Of a DNA stretch of 64,000 nucleotides, positions 1 through 10,793 are shown piece after piece; within the stretch, counting starts at the first letter, position 1, and every line of letters begins with the position of its first letter. Where the stretch lies: contig NZ_CP093281.1 in NCBI RefSeq assembly GCF_026651855.1, positions 558,001 to 622,000 of the forward strand, in the 5' to 3' direction. A program made the translations under genes and the position numbers. Under the pieces are notes generated by a model. It had not been told where the DNA came from. It saw only the letters and a program-made list of their open reading frames with translations, and did not search any database. The DNA comes from Pseudomonas silvicola. GTDB lineage: Bacteria > Pseudomonadota > Gammaproteobacteria > Pseudomonadales > Pseudomonadaceae.

Positions 1-140
1 TTACTGGATCCGAGTGAATGATGGCCGCGTTCGGTGAGCTGAAACCCCAACCGACGAAACAGCGCACTGGCCTCATCTAACTGATCGGCCACGTTGATCA
101 CCACATGACCCAGACGGGGAATCGGTACGGAAATCGCCAT
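1..140 (-). CDS. VOC (glyoxalase-fold) family protein, partial
   Basis: The gene is cut by the left edge of the window, so only the first 46 codons from the ATG at 140 are visible. They read MAISVPIPRLGHVVINV, then a helix ending in FRRLGF. This is the usual opening strand and helix of vicinal-oxygen-chelate proteins, in which the first metal ligand sits in the 'LGHVVINV' strand. A GAGG-rich ribosome site lies just upstream. The gene is last in view of a minus-strand operon with a luciferase-like monooxygenase and an ABC transporter, so a role in the same substrate pathway is likely, but no specific reaction can be assigned. Confidence 0.7.
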   Translation of the reverse strand, partial: MAISVPIPRLGHVVINVADQLDEASALFRRLGFQLTERGHHSLGSS

Positions 141-159
141 CGCTTTCCTCCTTGCTCTC

Positions 160-527
160 ATAGTCACTGCGCCCATGTTGGCGCGTCCGGTTCGGATGCT
201 GACAGTGGCTGCCAGTTGACGTGCGTTTCGCGCCAAAACCGGCGGCAATGCCGGCAATCAGGGTGGTGATTTGCGTATCGGTGTGCTGATCAGACTGCGC
301 ACGATGCCCTCGATCTCCGCCGTCTGAGGCCATTGTCCAGCTGTTACCGGCCGTTAGCGCGTGATGCCCAGCGTCCTTGGCGATGACGACTTCCAAGGGT
401 GCATGAGCGCGAAACGATATGGCTGCCGATCACAATCCATCAATGCCTTCATGTGGCCGTGCGGCATGCGCGCCTTTACCGGTCAGGGTGATGTGAAAAC
501 GCTGCGTGGGTGGGGTTTTGCCGGTCA
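160..527 (-). pseudogene. M20 amidohydrolase remnant (dimerisation domain only)
   Basis: Between the peroxidase gene and the VOC gene, the minus strand encodes across shifting frames about 100 residues typical of the M20 peptidase lid/dimerisation domain. The key segment is FHITLTGKGAHAARPHEGID, followed by a stretch ending in ITTLIAGIAAGFGAK. The N-terminal metal-binding half (about 220 residues in the family) and the C-terminal glutamate/histidine segment are both absent. A stop codon follows 'HEGIDGL' and further shifts follow. I therefore call a remnant, or a large deletion or assembly collapse. A full M20 gene occurs at 11797-12929, but the two are not copies of one another. Confidence 0.5.
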
Positions 528-532
528 CTTGG

Positions 533-1632
533 TCATCCTTGTGATTGTTCAGGTAAAAATGGCTCGCCCAGTGTCAACATCAAACGGTTTGCCCAGGCAA
601 AGAAAGCGGCGGACTGGATCACATCAAGCAGTTCCAGCGTATCAAGCCCCCTGATCGCGTAACGTCTGCACCTGCGCAGGCTGGCGGCAGCGAAGGGGTA
701 ATGGAAAAGCGTCGCGACCACGGTCAATCGCGGCCCAGCGTGGTGATGGCCGTGTGTGCCAACTCTGCGCCCGGTGCAACATTCAGCAGCTTTGTACTGC
801 CGCATCGTCTTTTGATATTGGCTGGCTTTACGCGCGTGGACCGAAGCGCAGAAGATGCAGCCATTCACTTTCTGAAGCCCACGGTGGCCCAGTTCACGCT
901 CGGCACGCGCGGCAATCCGCCAGCGGTGTAAAGATGCCCTTGTCGGTCAGCGTACGCTGTTCCAGCAGCGGCGGATGACGTTATAGCAGACAGAGTAATC
1001 AGGTCGCTGGCGGCCCATTTTTTCTTCAAGGTAGCCTGTTCATCGGCGGTGAATTCGTGGAGCGGTTTGGCTGCCAGCCAGGGTTCCCAGCCTAACTCTT
1101 GCTGGGTAAAGGCGGTGAGGGCGGTTTGGCCACTCAACGTCAACGGTGCATCGTGCCACTTGCCAGCCACGGCGTGCGCTTGCACGTCACTCTGCTCGCC
1201 GTTGAGCAGGCGTAAGCCGGTCAGTAAACGACTTTGAAAGCTCACAAATGCGATTAACTGTGCGAGGGTGACGATGCCACGTGGCGTCCAGCCAGCGCTT
1301 TGCAGGTTTTGAATGTGTTTGGGCGCTGCATCCACCGGGTGCAGGCTGAGCAGTTCGGCAAAGGCGTGACCGGCCGCAAAGCGCGCGTCATGTGCCTTGT
1401 TGTTCACCTGTTGCTGATCAAACAGGCGTGTTTTGTGGCGGCAACACCGCATAGCGCAACCGCCATTGTAGCGGAATGTCCGCATCATTCTAATTGCCAT
1501 GCAAACAGCAACCATAGCTGCCTTTGGCGTGTGTTGAGTGGCAGCGTGGCGCTCATTGCGTGCTAACGCGAGTTCTGATGCGGGATCGATATCCGCTAAG
1601 GCGGCAAGTAAATCAATGGGTTGAGACATCAT
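533..1632 (-). CDS. Fused CMD-domain / alkylhydroperoxidase-domain protein (frameshifted)
   Basis: From ATG at 1632, the first part (MMSQPIDLLAALADIDP, then ERHAATQHT) looks like the CMD protein Avi_7170 family. It runs in one frame past 'FSRLLTGLRLLNGEQ'-like sequence into 'LGWEPWLAAKPLHEFTADEQ', the usual start of the separate Avi_7169 alkylhydroperoxidase family. After a frameshift near 865 comes the redox centre NGCIFCASVHA (CxxC plus His, the AhpD-type signature). The gene ends in LDVIQSAAFFAWANRLMLTL. In the family these proteins accompany KPN_01858-type monooxygenases. The continuous frame across the junction indicates a fusion. At least three frameshifts are present. Confidence 0.65.
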
Positions 1633-1641
1633 ATTCTCCTG

Positions 1642-2620
1642 TTAAGCCTGTTCCAGAGCACGTAGCTCTGGGGCGATGTGATCAGCGATTAATTCAATGG
1701 AACGCAGAATGTCGGCGTGTGGCGGATCGATTGAGTGCACTGGAAGGTGATATCGGTGACACGTTGCAAGGTCGAGTCGGCGCGTATGACGCCAACACCG
1801 CAGGTGCACGCCGTGCGCGCATCAAGCTGGCGCGCATGGCTTCAGCGAATGGCCGTGATGACGTACGCAGCCTGGAACTGCTCAGCCTGGCGCCGCAACT
1901 CTGGTCACGAGACGACGCGCATAGTCATTTGAATCGGCAACAAACGCGGTGCGTGAGGCGAGGATGCGCGGTGCATACCGGCCGGCGCGCGGCCAGATAG
2001 CACGATCACGGATTTTGTATCGCCTCCAGCGGCAAATCAGGCTGGCCTGGCGGACGCGGTTGCGTGCGTGACAACATCAAGCCATGGCCAGCGGCGCGCT
2101 CGCGCCGCCTCAGCACTGAGAATGTGGCGATCCACGCGCTGTGCAGCGTTGGCGCGGGCGGTAGAGATGATTGTCCGGGTGCGCGGTATCGCCTCGCCAG
2201 GCGCTAAGCAGCGTGTGCAGCTGGTCGGCAAACACACTGGCGCGTTGATCGATGGTCAAGCCAAAGGGCAGGAAAGAGGTTTTTGTGCCGCCCGATCCCA
2301 ATCCGACTTCCAGCCGCTCATGACTGAGCAGGTCTAATACGGCGGCGTCCTCTGCCACGCGCAGCGCGTTTTCCATCGCCAGCGTAATAATGCCAGTGCC
2401 AAGACGAATCGTGCGGGTGTGCGCGGCCACGTGGGCGAGAAAACCAGTGGCGCAGGCAGACCGCCTTCCTTCTCATGAAAATGATGCTTTGAGCGATCCA
2501 GGCGCTGTCGAATCCCAACGTTCGGCGTGCTGAATCTGTTCGTCGCAGGCGATAACGCTCTTGCGCCGATACCTCATCCAGCAGGCGAGTGTAGAAAAAA
2601 GCCAATGCGTTTACCGTCAT
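1642..2620 (-). CDS. Luciferase-like FMN-dependent monooxygenase, KPN_01858-type (frameshifted)
   Basis: The start is the ATG at 2620, which overlaps the upstream ATPase stop in ATGA fashion, a sign of coupling. Visible blocks include [29 protein letters not shown] with a following HFHEKEGGLP-like segment in another frame, TIRLGTGIITLAMENALRVAEDAAVLDLLS and LEVGLGSGG. These match the F420/FMN bacterial luciferase-like barrel: substrate pocket, 'GTGI' strand and phosphate-binding 'GLGSGG'. The C-terminus reads ADILRSIELIADHIAPELR. The cofactor is expected to be reduced FMN with O2. The substrate is unknown, but the operon suggests an imported organic sulfur or nitrogen compound. Several frameshifts interrupt the gene. 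Confidence 0.7.
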
Positions 2621-4221
2621 GCAGACTCCTTAATCAGCGGACGGATAGCGGGGATGGCGTCAATCAGTGCACGGGTGTGCAAGTATGCTGAGGTGCGTTA
2701 AATAATGTGACGGTGTCATCTTGCTCGATCACTTCGCCCGCTCTCCAGTACGGTGCATATGCGCAATGCGGCGTACCGTAGCGAGATCGTGGGTGATAAA
2801 CAGATGAGGTTAATCCCAGTTCCTGTTGCAGCTGTTGCAACAACTGCAGGATTTGCGCCTGTACGGTGACATCCAGTGCCGAGGTGGCTTCATCCAGCAC
2901 CAGTATCGCCGGTTGCAGGATCAGTGCGCGCGCAATCGCCACGCGCTGACGTTGACCCCCGGAGAGTTCACGCGGTTTACGCGTGAGTAATTCCACTGTG
3001 CCACTCGCTGAGCCACGGCTTCAACCCGCTGACGACGAACATCGGCACTGAGTTTTTCGAAATTACGCAGCGGTTCTTCGATAATGGCAAACAGCGTCTG
3101 GCGCGGATCAAGTGATGCAAACGGATTCTGATACACGAACTGGATTTTTGCGTCGGGTTGGCGCAGCGCTTCACCGCGCAGCGCACTGGCATCAATGCCG
3201 TCGATCACCACGCGTCCACTGTCAGCCTGTTCAATCCCATCAGAATGCGCGCCAGCGTAATGGTTTTACCGGAGCGATTCACCGACCAGTGCGTGCGTGG
3301 TGCCGCGTGGCACTGTCAGGCTGACCTGTCTGGCGACCTGTAACTGCTGCTGTTTACCAGTGAGAACTGCTTGTTGATGGCTGGAAAGCTGGATCGCGGG
3401 TGTCGAAAACTTTGCTTCAGGTAAATCGCCAGCGCCGTGTGGTCTGCGGTGACATCCTGCAGCAGCGGCGCGGTAGGGATGTTGTGGCGCGTTAAACACT
3501 GACGGCTGGCCCTTGTTCTGAATCTCGCCGTGACGGAATACCAGCAACCGGTCGGCTCGTTCCACAGCCGCCAGCGCCAGATCGTGCGTGACAAACAACA
3601 CCGCGGTGCCCGACTCACGGCGCAGCATCCAGCAGATCCAGAATGCGTTTCTGCACCGTGACATCCAGCGCGCTGGTGGGCTCATCCGCGATGATGAATT
3701 TGCGGTCGCAAGGCGAGGGCGATCGCAATCAATACCCGCTGCTTCATGCCGCCAGAAAGCTGATGCGGATACTGCGTCAGTCGCTGTTGCGGATGGCTCA
3801 ACCCGACTTTTTCCAGCAGTTCCAGTACACGCTGCTGGCGCTCAGACTTGCTGATTTTCTGATGCAGTTGCAGCATCTCACCCACCTGATCGCCGATGGT
3901 TTTCACCGGGTTGAGTGAGTTGCCGGGATCCTGCGGCACCAGGCTGATACTGACGCCGCGCAGGCTGTCCATACGTTTGGCTGACCAGTCGGCAATATCG
4001 GTGCCGTTTAACACGATCTTGCCGCTGTCGCGACGACCATTTTCGGCCAGCAGGCCAATAATCGCCTGTGCGGTGGTGGTTTTACCGGAGCCGGATTCGC
4101 CGACTAATGCCACCATTTCACCTGCCTGCAAGGTGAAGCTCACGTTGTGCACCACTTCACGCCACTGCCCGCGCTGTTGATAGCTCAGCGAAAGATTTTC
4201 TATTGCGAGTAATGCACTCAT
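2617..4221 (-). CDS. Dipeptide/nickel-type ABC transporter, fused double ATPase (frameshifted)
   Basis: This is one long ATPase of about 530 codons with two nucleotide-binding domains, as in DppDF-fused proteins such as YejF or GsiA. Domain 1 has Walker [10 protein letters not shown], the SGGMKQR signature and, after a frameshift, a [12 protein letters not shown]alker B with a VTHDLALA H-loop. Domain 2 has a [12 protein letters not shown] segment broken by a shift near 3265, then [17 protein letters not shown] and [15 protein letters not shown]. The C-terminus ends [19 protein letters not shown]. The start ATG at 4221 overlaps the permease stop. It should power import through the two permeases encoded upstream in the same operon. 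Confidence 0.85.
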
Positions 4222-5074
4222 GCGCCACCTCCGGCGATCTGTTGACTAATGCGATTCGCCGCCAGCACCACGGCCACCACCACGATGCCGGGGAAAGTGG
4301 TGAGCCACCAGGCGGTGGCCAGGTAGTTTACGCCCTTCAGCAATCAGTAATCCCCATTCTGGTGAAGGTGGCGGTGTGCCGTAGCCCAGGAAACTGAGGG
4401 TGGAGAGCGCCAGAATTGCCTGACCAAACTGCAGTGCGGCAAAGGCAATTACCGCCGTCAGCGAGTTGGGTAAAATGTGGCGCCACAGCACCAGCCAAAA
4501 GCTGCCGCCACTGCCGTAGGCCGCTTCGACATATTCGCTGCGACGCACACGCACCACTTCACCACGCGCCAGCCGGGCAAAACTGGCGATGGAGGCAATC
4601 CCCACGGCCAGCGCGGCATGCACTGTGCCAAATTCAGCAGAATCAGTACGCTAAGTGACAGCAGTAATGAGGGATGGAAAGCAGCACATCGACAAGGCGC
4701 ATCAAGGTGTTTTCCGTGCGCCCGCCCACAGCGCCCGCCAATACGCCCAGCGTGGTGCCGCCAATCAGGCCCATCGCCACGGCGGCAAAGGCGGCGGCCA
4801 GTGACTGTGAAGCACCGTAAACAATACGGGTAAACAGATCGCGGCCGAGCTGATCGGTCCCGAGCCAATACGCGGCCTGCGGCGCTAAACGTTGCGCACC
4901 GGACACCCCTTGGGTCGGGTTGTAATGAGTCAATAATCCTGGCGCGAATGCCGCTAATAGGGCCAGCAGCATCACCGCCCAGGCCAGCCAGAGTCCGGGC
5001 TGAATCTGCCAGCTGCGTTGAGTACGAGGGGGGGCGCCGTGTTGGCGAGCGGTAGCGTAATCGACGAGGCTCAT
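4218..5074 (-). CDS. ABC transporter permease, DppC/OppC type (frameshifted)
   Basis: ATG at 5074 overlaps the preceding permease stop in ATGA fashion, and the stop overlaps the ATPase start. The N-terminus has one membrane segment (LWLAWAVMLLALLAAFAPGL), then the family motif LGTDQLGRDLFTRIVYGA and the start of the inner-membrane permease domain. The coupling helix 'EYVEAAYGSGGSFWLVLWRHILPN' region lies near 4470-4540, matching the EAA motif that docks on the ATPase. Two or more frameshifts lie around 4630-4690. Its partner is the DppB-type permease encoded next to it. Confidence 0.85.
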
Positions 5075-6004
5075 CGGCTTCCTCCGGCGATAGGTTGCAA
5101 ACGGGGATCGAACAGTATCAGCACATCGACCAGCAGATTGATCAGGACAAAGGCCAGCATCACTACCGCCTGTAATACGGCGACATCTGATTATTGACCG
5201 CCTGCTGCGTCAGTTGACCGATACCGCTGAGGCCAAATACGGTTTCGGTGATCAGCGCGCCGGCGATTAACTCGCCTAAAAGCAGACCGGCCACGTTGAG
5301 CACCGGCAGCAGCGCATTGCGCATCACGTGTCGCCACAGCACTCGACTGGCGCTGGCGCCTTTGGCTCGCGCCACCGCCACAAAGGGCTGCGTTGAGATC
5401 TGGTCAATACTGCGCAGCAGGATTTGTGCCAGCGGCGCGGAGATCGGGATCGCCACGGTGATCACCGGCAGGATTAAACCCTGCAACGGCGACGGGTTGA
5501 TCACCGGTATCCAGCGCAACTGGAAGGAGAACAGCTGAATTAACGCGATGCCGAGCCAAAAGGTCGGCAGCGAGATAAACAGCGCAGGAACGGATTGCAG
5601 CAACGAACGCAGCAGACGCAGTGCGGCAAGCGAGACAGTGCCGCCAGCGCAAAGGCCAGTAACGTGGCCAGCGCAAAACCCAGCACCGCCAGCTGCAGGG
5701 TGGCGGGCAGATTGCTGATCAACAGATCGCTCACTGACACGCCAGCCTGTACCGAATAGCCAAAATCACCGTGCAGCATCGCCAGCAGCGTATGGAAATA
5801 TTGCTGCCACAGTGGGTTATCCGCGCCATAAGCCAGCCGCATCTCAGCGATCTGATCCGGGCTTAAGCCCAGATCCGGGTTCTGAAATTTAATCAGCACC
5901 GCATCGCCCGGCAGCACCTGCAGCAGCAAGAACGACAGGGTAAATGCGGCCCACAATACCAACACGCTTTGACCCACTCTTCGCAGCCAGAGAACGTTCA
6001 TCAT
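5071..6004 (-). CDS. ABC transporter permease, DppB/OppB type (frameshifted)
   Basis: The start at 6004 (a second ATG follows at 6001) gives MMNVLWLRRVGQSVLVLW, the classic DppB N-terminal membrane segment. It is followed by LLQVLPGDAV and the periplasmic loop with the GLSPDQIAEMRLAYG-like stretch. After a frameshift near 5610 come LPTFWLGIALIQLFS, an EAA loop at 'VAVARAKGASASRVLWRHVM', then LIAGALITETVFGLSGIGQL, all diagnostic of peptide/nickel-type permeases. It forms a heterodimeric channel with the adjacent permease. Stop and start overlap by four bases with the next gene. Confidence 0.85.
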
Positions 6005-6013
6005 CAGCCTGCC

Positions 6014-7620
6014 TTAGTTTTCCAGCCATGCGCCGTAGAGACGAAGGACGGCCCACCGCTGACTCCGCCTTTGAACCAGGAGCACCTGCGAACACTTGCG
6101 GCTCTTCGAGATGGGATCACGTAAGCCTGATCCGAGCAGATAGCGTTGGACATCACCGGTCAGGAGCCAAACGTTTAGCGGATCCACTTCCGCCGAGATA
6201 TCCACCAGCCAGTGCATTCAGCTTGTCGTCGCGGAAGTTTTGCACCTTGTCGCTGGAGCCGCCTTTTTGCAGCAGCGCATCACGGTTAGTGGGGTAGAAC
6301 TGGCTTTGATCCACATCCGGATCGGCACGACCCACTTCCGAGACCGTCAATGGTGTTTTCAGGGCTCGAGATTTCTAGCGTACGGCTGCCCGCATCACCG
6401 GCTGACTGCCAGCGCTACACCGACCTGACGCCACTGCTGTGCCACCAGTTGCAGGACTTCTTTGTTTTGAGGCTGTGGCAGTGATTCATAGATTGTCAGT
6501 GCAAGCTTTTTACCGTCTTTCTCGCGGATACCGTCACTGCCGACTTGCCAGCCAGCTTTATCCAGCAACTGCTTTGCCAAAGCAGGATCATACTTCAGCT
6601 TGTCGGACAGGTTGACGTAACCTGCTGCTGAGTTGGCAATGACCGAGGTGGCTTGCCCGGGATAGTTTGGCGAGAAGAGTGTTTTTACCACTTGTTGGGC
6701 GTTTGTTGCATGCAGCAACGCCTGTCGCACATTCACATCACTCACCAGCGAGTTATCGGGGCGGAAGCTGATACTGTCATTGATTCCGCGTGTGGGGGCT
6801 GCATATATCGGGAAGTTTTGCTGCTGCGCCTGTTTTTCGTCATAGGCTTGCACCTGGCGGATAAAGTCTGCCTGGCCCGCCAACAATGCGCCGATACGCA
6901 CGCTGTCTTCCGGCGTGACGATAATTTTGATGCCATCGAGATTGGCCGGGCCTTGCTGGGCGATATTTTTCGGCCACTGATGAAAATCTTTACGCGCGGT
7001 GAGGATCGACTTCACGCCCGAGTTTTTCATCACTGACCACAAACGGACCGGAGCCAATAATGGCGTGCGTCACCCAGTTGATCGAAGCTTCGTTGCAGGG
7101 TGCTCAGGACACTAAGCCAGATCCGATGGTTGCGGTGCCTGTAAAAATCCCGGAGAGGGTTTTTTAAAATAAAACTTCACCGTCAGCGCGGATCGATGAC
7201 TTCACTGGTCGTAGTTATTGATCACTTCCGAAACCGGCAAGCGCAGGGCTTTATTACCGAGACCGTAGGTATCAAAGTTTTTGGCCACCGCGTTGGCATC
7301 CAGTGGCGTGCCATCAGAGAAGGTGACGCCCGGACGAATTTTAAAAGTGTATTCAGTTTTATCGGCGTTGCTGCTCCAGCTTTCCGCTACCCAGGGTTCA
7401 ACCTGCAGCGTCTTTGGATTCTGCCACGTTAGTTTATCGGTGATCTGGTTGAGGATACCGCCGTTGGGGTAGAAACCACCGGCAGGCGGATGAGGTTGGT
7501 ATGCGGTTGCTGTTCAAGATACACCAGCGTACCTCCCTTGACCGGGTGTCGCCGCGTGTGCGCTAAATATCCCTGTCAGCAGGGGCTAAGCAATGCCTGC
7601 AAGTGAAAATGCTTACTCAT
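6014..7620 (-). CDS. ABC transporter substrate-binding protein, SBP_5 type (KPN_01854-like; frameshifted)
   Basis: The gene starts at ATG 7620 with a signal peptide (MSKHFHLQALL, broken by a shift). Mature sequence 'PVKGGTLVYLEQQPHTNLYPP' follows, then blocks LQVEPWVAESW and TPLDANAVAKNFDTYG, typical of family 5 peptide-binding proteins. The central part (6395-7057) is the longest clean stretch, with SVRIGALLAGQADFI and ALAKQLLDKAGW. The periplasmic binding protein heads the operon that continues with two permeases, double ATPase, monooxygenase and CMD/peroxidase. That gene set is the one described around KPN_01854-01858. The ligand is not known to me. Several frameshifts occur, for example around 7060-7190 and 6360-6400. 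Confidence 0.8.
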
Positions 7621-7862
7621 GGTGAATTCCTTATGATTCAATAGCCCGGCGGGCGGATTTCATCATCAAATGCCGCACCCGCGAGGAGAACCAAGGAATT
7701 GCACTAAGCTTTTGCGAAAAAAATAAAATGAATGGACTTGTGGGAAATAATTAAGATTCTTCGCCGATTAAAAGTGGCGTTAACTCTCTATAATGTAGAG
7801 GTTTTATATTTATGGCTTACAGCATGAGAGTTTAATAGAGAGCATATTGGATCCCGGGTTTA

Positions 7863-8114
7863 ATGTTTATGCTGTCAGCGTGCTCAAGCTCCGTCGGGCA
7901 TAATTTCGATACCGCGAACATTCAGAAAATACAGACCGGTAAAACCACCAGAGCCGAGTTGATAAATATGTTTGGGCCGCCTGATTCTGAATCCTTATCC
8001 GGAAGAACGCAACTTATGATGTGGAAATACAGCGAAGCCCGTACGCTGGATACTACCGCAGGCAAGACACTTACCGTGCAAACCCAGGAATGGCCGGGTG
8101 TTTACACACATTGA
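7863..8114 (+). CDS. Small SmpA/OmlA-like lipoprotein
   Basis: The reading frame of 83 codons begins MFMLSACSSS, with a lipobox LSAC. It continues with IQKIQTGKTTRAELINMFGPPDSE, which fits the 'I..I..GKTT..EV...LG.P' pattern of SmpA/OmlA-like outer-membrane lipoproteins. With the ATG at 7863 the signal peptide would be only six residues, too short. The same frame stays open upstream to a stop at 7836-7838 without an ATG, so the true start is probably lost to a sequence error or uses a rare codon. The C-terminal part also looks shifted, because the family normally carries a longer beta-strand domain. Confidence 0.55.
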   Translation: MFMLSACSSSVGHNFDTANIQKIQTGKTTRAELINMFGPPDSESLSGRTQLMMWKYSEARTLDTTAGKTLTVQTQEWPGVYTH

Positions 8115-8216
8115 GTAAGAGTTGAGGGCAGGGAAACGATATGTTCGTGCTACAGCGGCCCGAATTCTTCGTGTTTGAACGTGTTATTGAACCCGGAAAG
8201 AGATGTGAGTGGAGGC

Positions 8217-9077
<861 letters not shown>

Positions 9078-9254
9078 AGCAGTGTTATCAGGCTCGACCG
9101 GACGAGTTACACCTATTGTGATTTTTGTTCATAAACCCATCCTGATTTGACTACTATCAATCAATCCGCGTGATCCTACACTTTTAGCTGCAATCAATGT
9201 GGCCGCCCGTTCCAGAGCGGTCATCACCCGAACCTGAAGCACGGAGCCGACATA

Positions 9255-9723
9255 ATGAGAATGGCTGTTGCCCTCATACTGGCGTTATCTGTCTCAGCTG
9301 TTTCTGCAAAGGAGAACACATCGATGATCACTGTCTGGCAAAGTGGTGAAAAACCTTCGGTTAAAGGCAACTCAGAGTATTTCACCGTGGTACGGTGCGT
9401 ATTGATGCGCCGTTTCAGGGAAGCGAACCTGCACGTATTGGCGGCGCAACGGTGACCTTGAACCTCCGCGCGCACTGCATGGCATACCCATCCGCTCGGG
9501 CAAACGCTGATTGTGACAGCAGGTCTGGGGCGTGCAGGAGTGGGCGGTAGCCACGTGATATCCGTCCGGGCGATATTGTGTGATCCCGGCAGGCAAACAT
9601 TGGCACGGTGCTGCACCGGAAAACAGCATGTCGCACATTGCTATCGCAGCTGAAAATGGCCAGGTGGTGGAGTGGCTGGAGAAAGTCAGCGATGAGCAGT
9701 ACGGTTCCACGGCCTCTCTGTAA
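9255..9723 (+). CDS. Exported cupin-domain protein (frameshifted)
   Basis: The N-terminus [20 protein letters not shown] is a clear Sec signal peptide. The body is a small beta-barrel cupin. In shifted frames one reads a first-motif segment around 9455-9520 (family form G...H.H.....GQTLIV) and the second motif [17 protein letters not shown] around 9560-9620, with the metal-binding histidine. The C-terminus is [13 protein letters not shown]. Closest in kind are the periplasmic manganese cupins annotated as (R)-mandelonitrile-lyase-like proteins, commonly paired with a carboxymuconolactone-decarboxylase protein exactly as here. The enzymatic activity is not certain. Confidence 0.75.
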
Positions 9724-9733
9724 GGAGTAAAAG

Positions 9734-10477
9734 ATGACGAAAAGCATCAATGCCTCACATTAATGATGTGCTGCGCTCGCCTCTTCAGTGAGTCTGGCTG
9801 ATGAACCCTCCGAGCCAGAACAGAAAAAATATGTCGCGCTACGGCAAAAACAGACTCATCCATTGACCCTGCAACAAAAGAGTATCGCGGTGATCGCGGC
9901 CCATGCCGCCACAGGCAATATTGCCAAACTCAACAACGCGCTGAATCAGGGTTTAGATGAAGGCCTGACCCTCAGCCAGTGCCGTGAGGTGCTGGTGCAA
10001 CTTTATGCTTATGCCGGTTTCCCTCGCAGCCTCAACGCGCTGGGAGAATTGATGAAAGTGATTGATGCCCGCCGCTTACAGGGCAAAAATGATCAGCCAG
10101 GCAACGAGGCCGGGCCGGTTCCTGCGCCCGAAAACATGCTTTCCGCCGGTACGCGCAATCAGACGGCGCTGGTGGGCAGTCCGGTGAAAGGGCCATTGTT
10201 TGAATTCGCCCCGGCGATCGATCAGTTCCTCAAAGCGCATTTGTTTGGCGACATTTTCGCGCGCGACAATCTCGACTGGAAAAGCCGTGAGTTAGCTACT
10301 GTGGGCGCTTTAGCCGGAATGAGCGGTGTCGAGTCGCAACTGCAATCGCATCTGCGCATCAGTATAAATGTCGGCTTCGACAAATCACAACTGGCGGAAC
10401 TTCAGACTGTGTTTAACGTGCAGGGAGAAGAAGCGATCGCTCAGCGAATTGAAGCGGCGTTGGCACAGATAAAATAA
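9734..10477 (+). CDS. Exported carboxymuconolactone decarboxylase family protein (two CMD domains)
   Basis: The ATG at 9734 follows a GGAG site ten bases after the cupin stop. A single frameshift around 9765-9790 falls inside the signal peptide (..MMCCALASSVSLADEP). The rest, 9788-10477, is clean. Domain 1 (about residues 35-110) contains LTLQQKSIAVIAAHAATGNIAKL and VLVQLYAYAGFPRSLNAL. Domain 2 contains NLDWKSRELATVGALAGMSGV and LRISINVGFDKSQLAELQ. The CxxC pair of AhpD is missing, so this is the non-redox branch. It is likely co-transcribed with the cupin under the LysR regulator, and a hairpin terminator follows. Confidence 0.85.
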
Positions 10478-10488
10478 TAAATCCCTTG

Positions 10489-10520
10489 AAAACGCACCGG
10501 TATTTATTCCGGTGCGTTTT
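10489..10520 (+). terminator. Rho-independent terminator after the CMD gene
   Basis: The arms AAAACGCACCGG and CCGGTGCGTTTT pair perfectly over 12 bases around an 8-base loop and end in a run of T. It lies 12 bases after the CMD stop. Confidence 0.9.
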
Positions 10521-10793
10521 GCTGTTCAATATAATAACGAAGAGTGTATTCCGTCAGACTTATATCCATTAGTGCAAACCTTTCCCGATTAGTTTATTAC
10601 GCACAGCCAACCGTTATTCACAACGCTGTTTGATGCGCAACCCTCTGTTTTACATTATTTATTTATCGATCAATATTCCGCGTCCCTCTGATATGCATTA
10701 ATTACAAATGCATACGACAATAATATGTTTTACCCATTACCCGCCGCCATCACACACTGCTCGGCATCATCATTGAGGAAAAGGATTTGGCGT

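Noticed and set aside
73..396. Minus-strand open frame of 107 codons
   Set aside because: Its start lies inside the M20 remnant and its end reads out of frame across the VOC start. It is a composite and not a gene.
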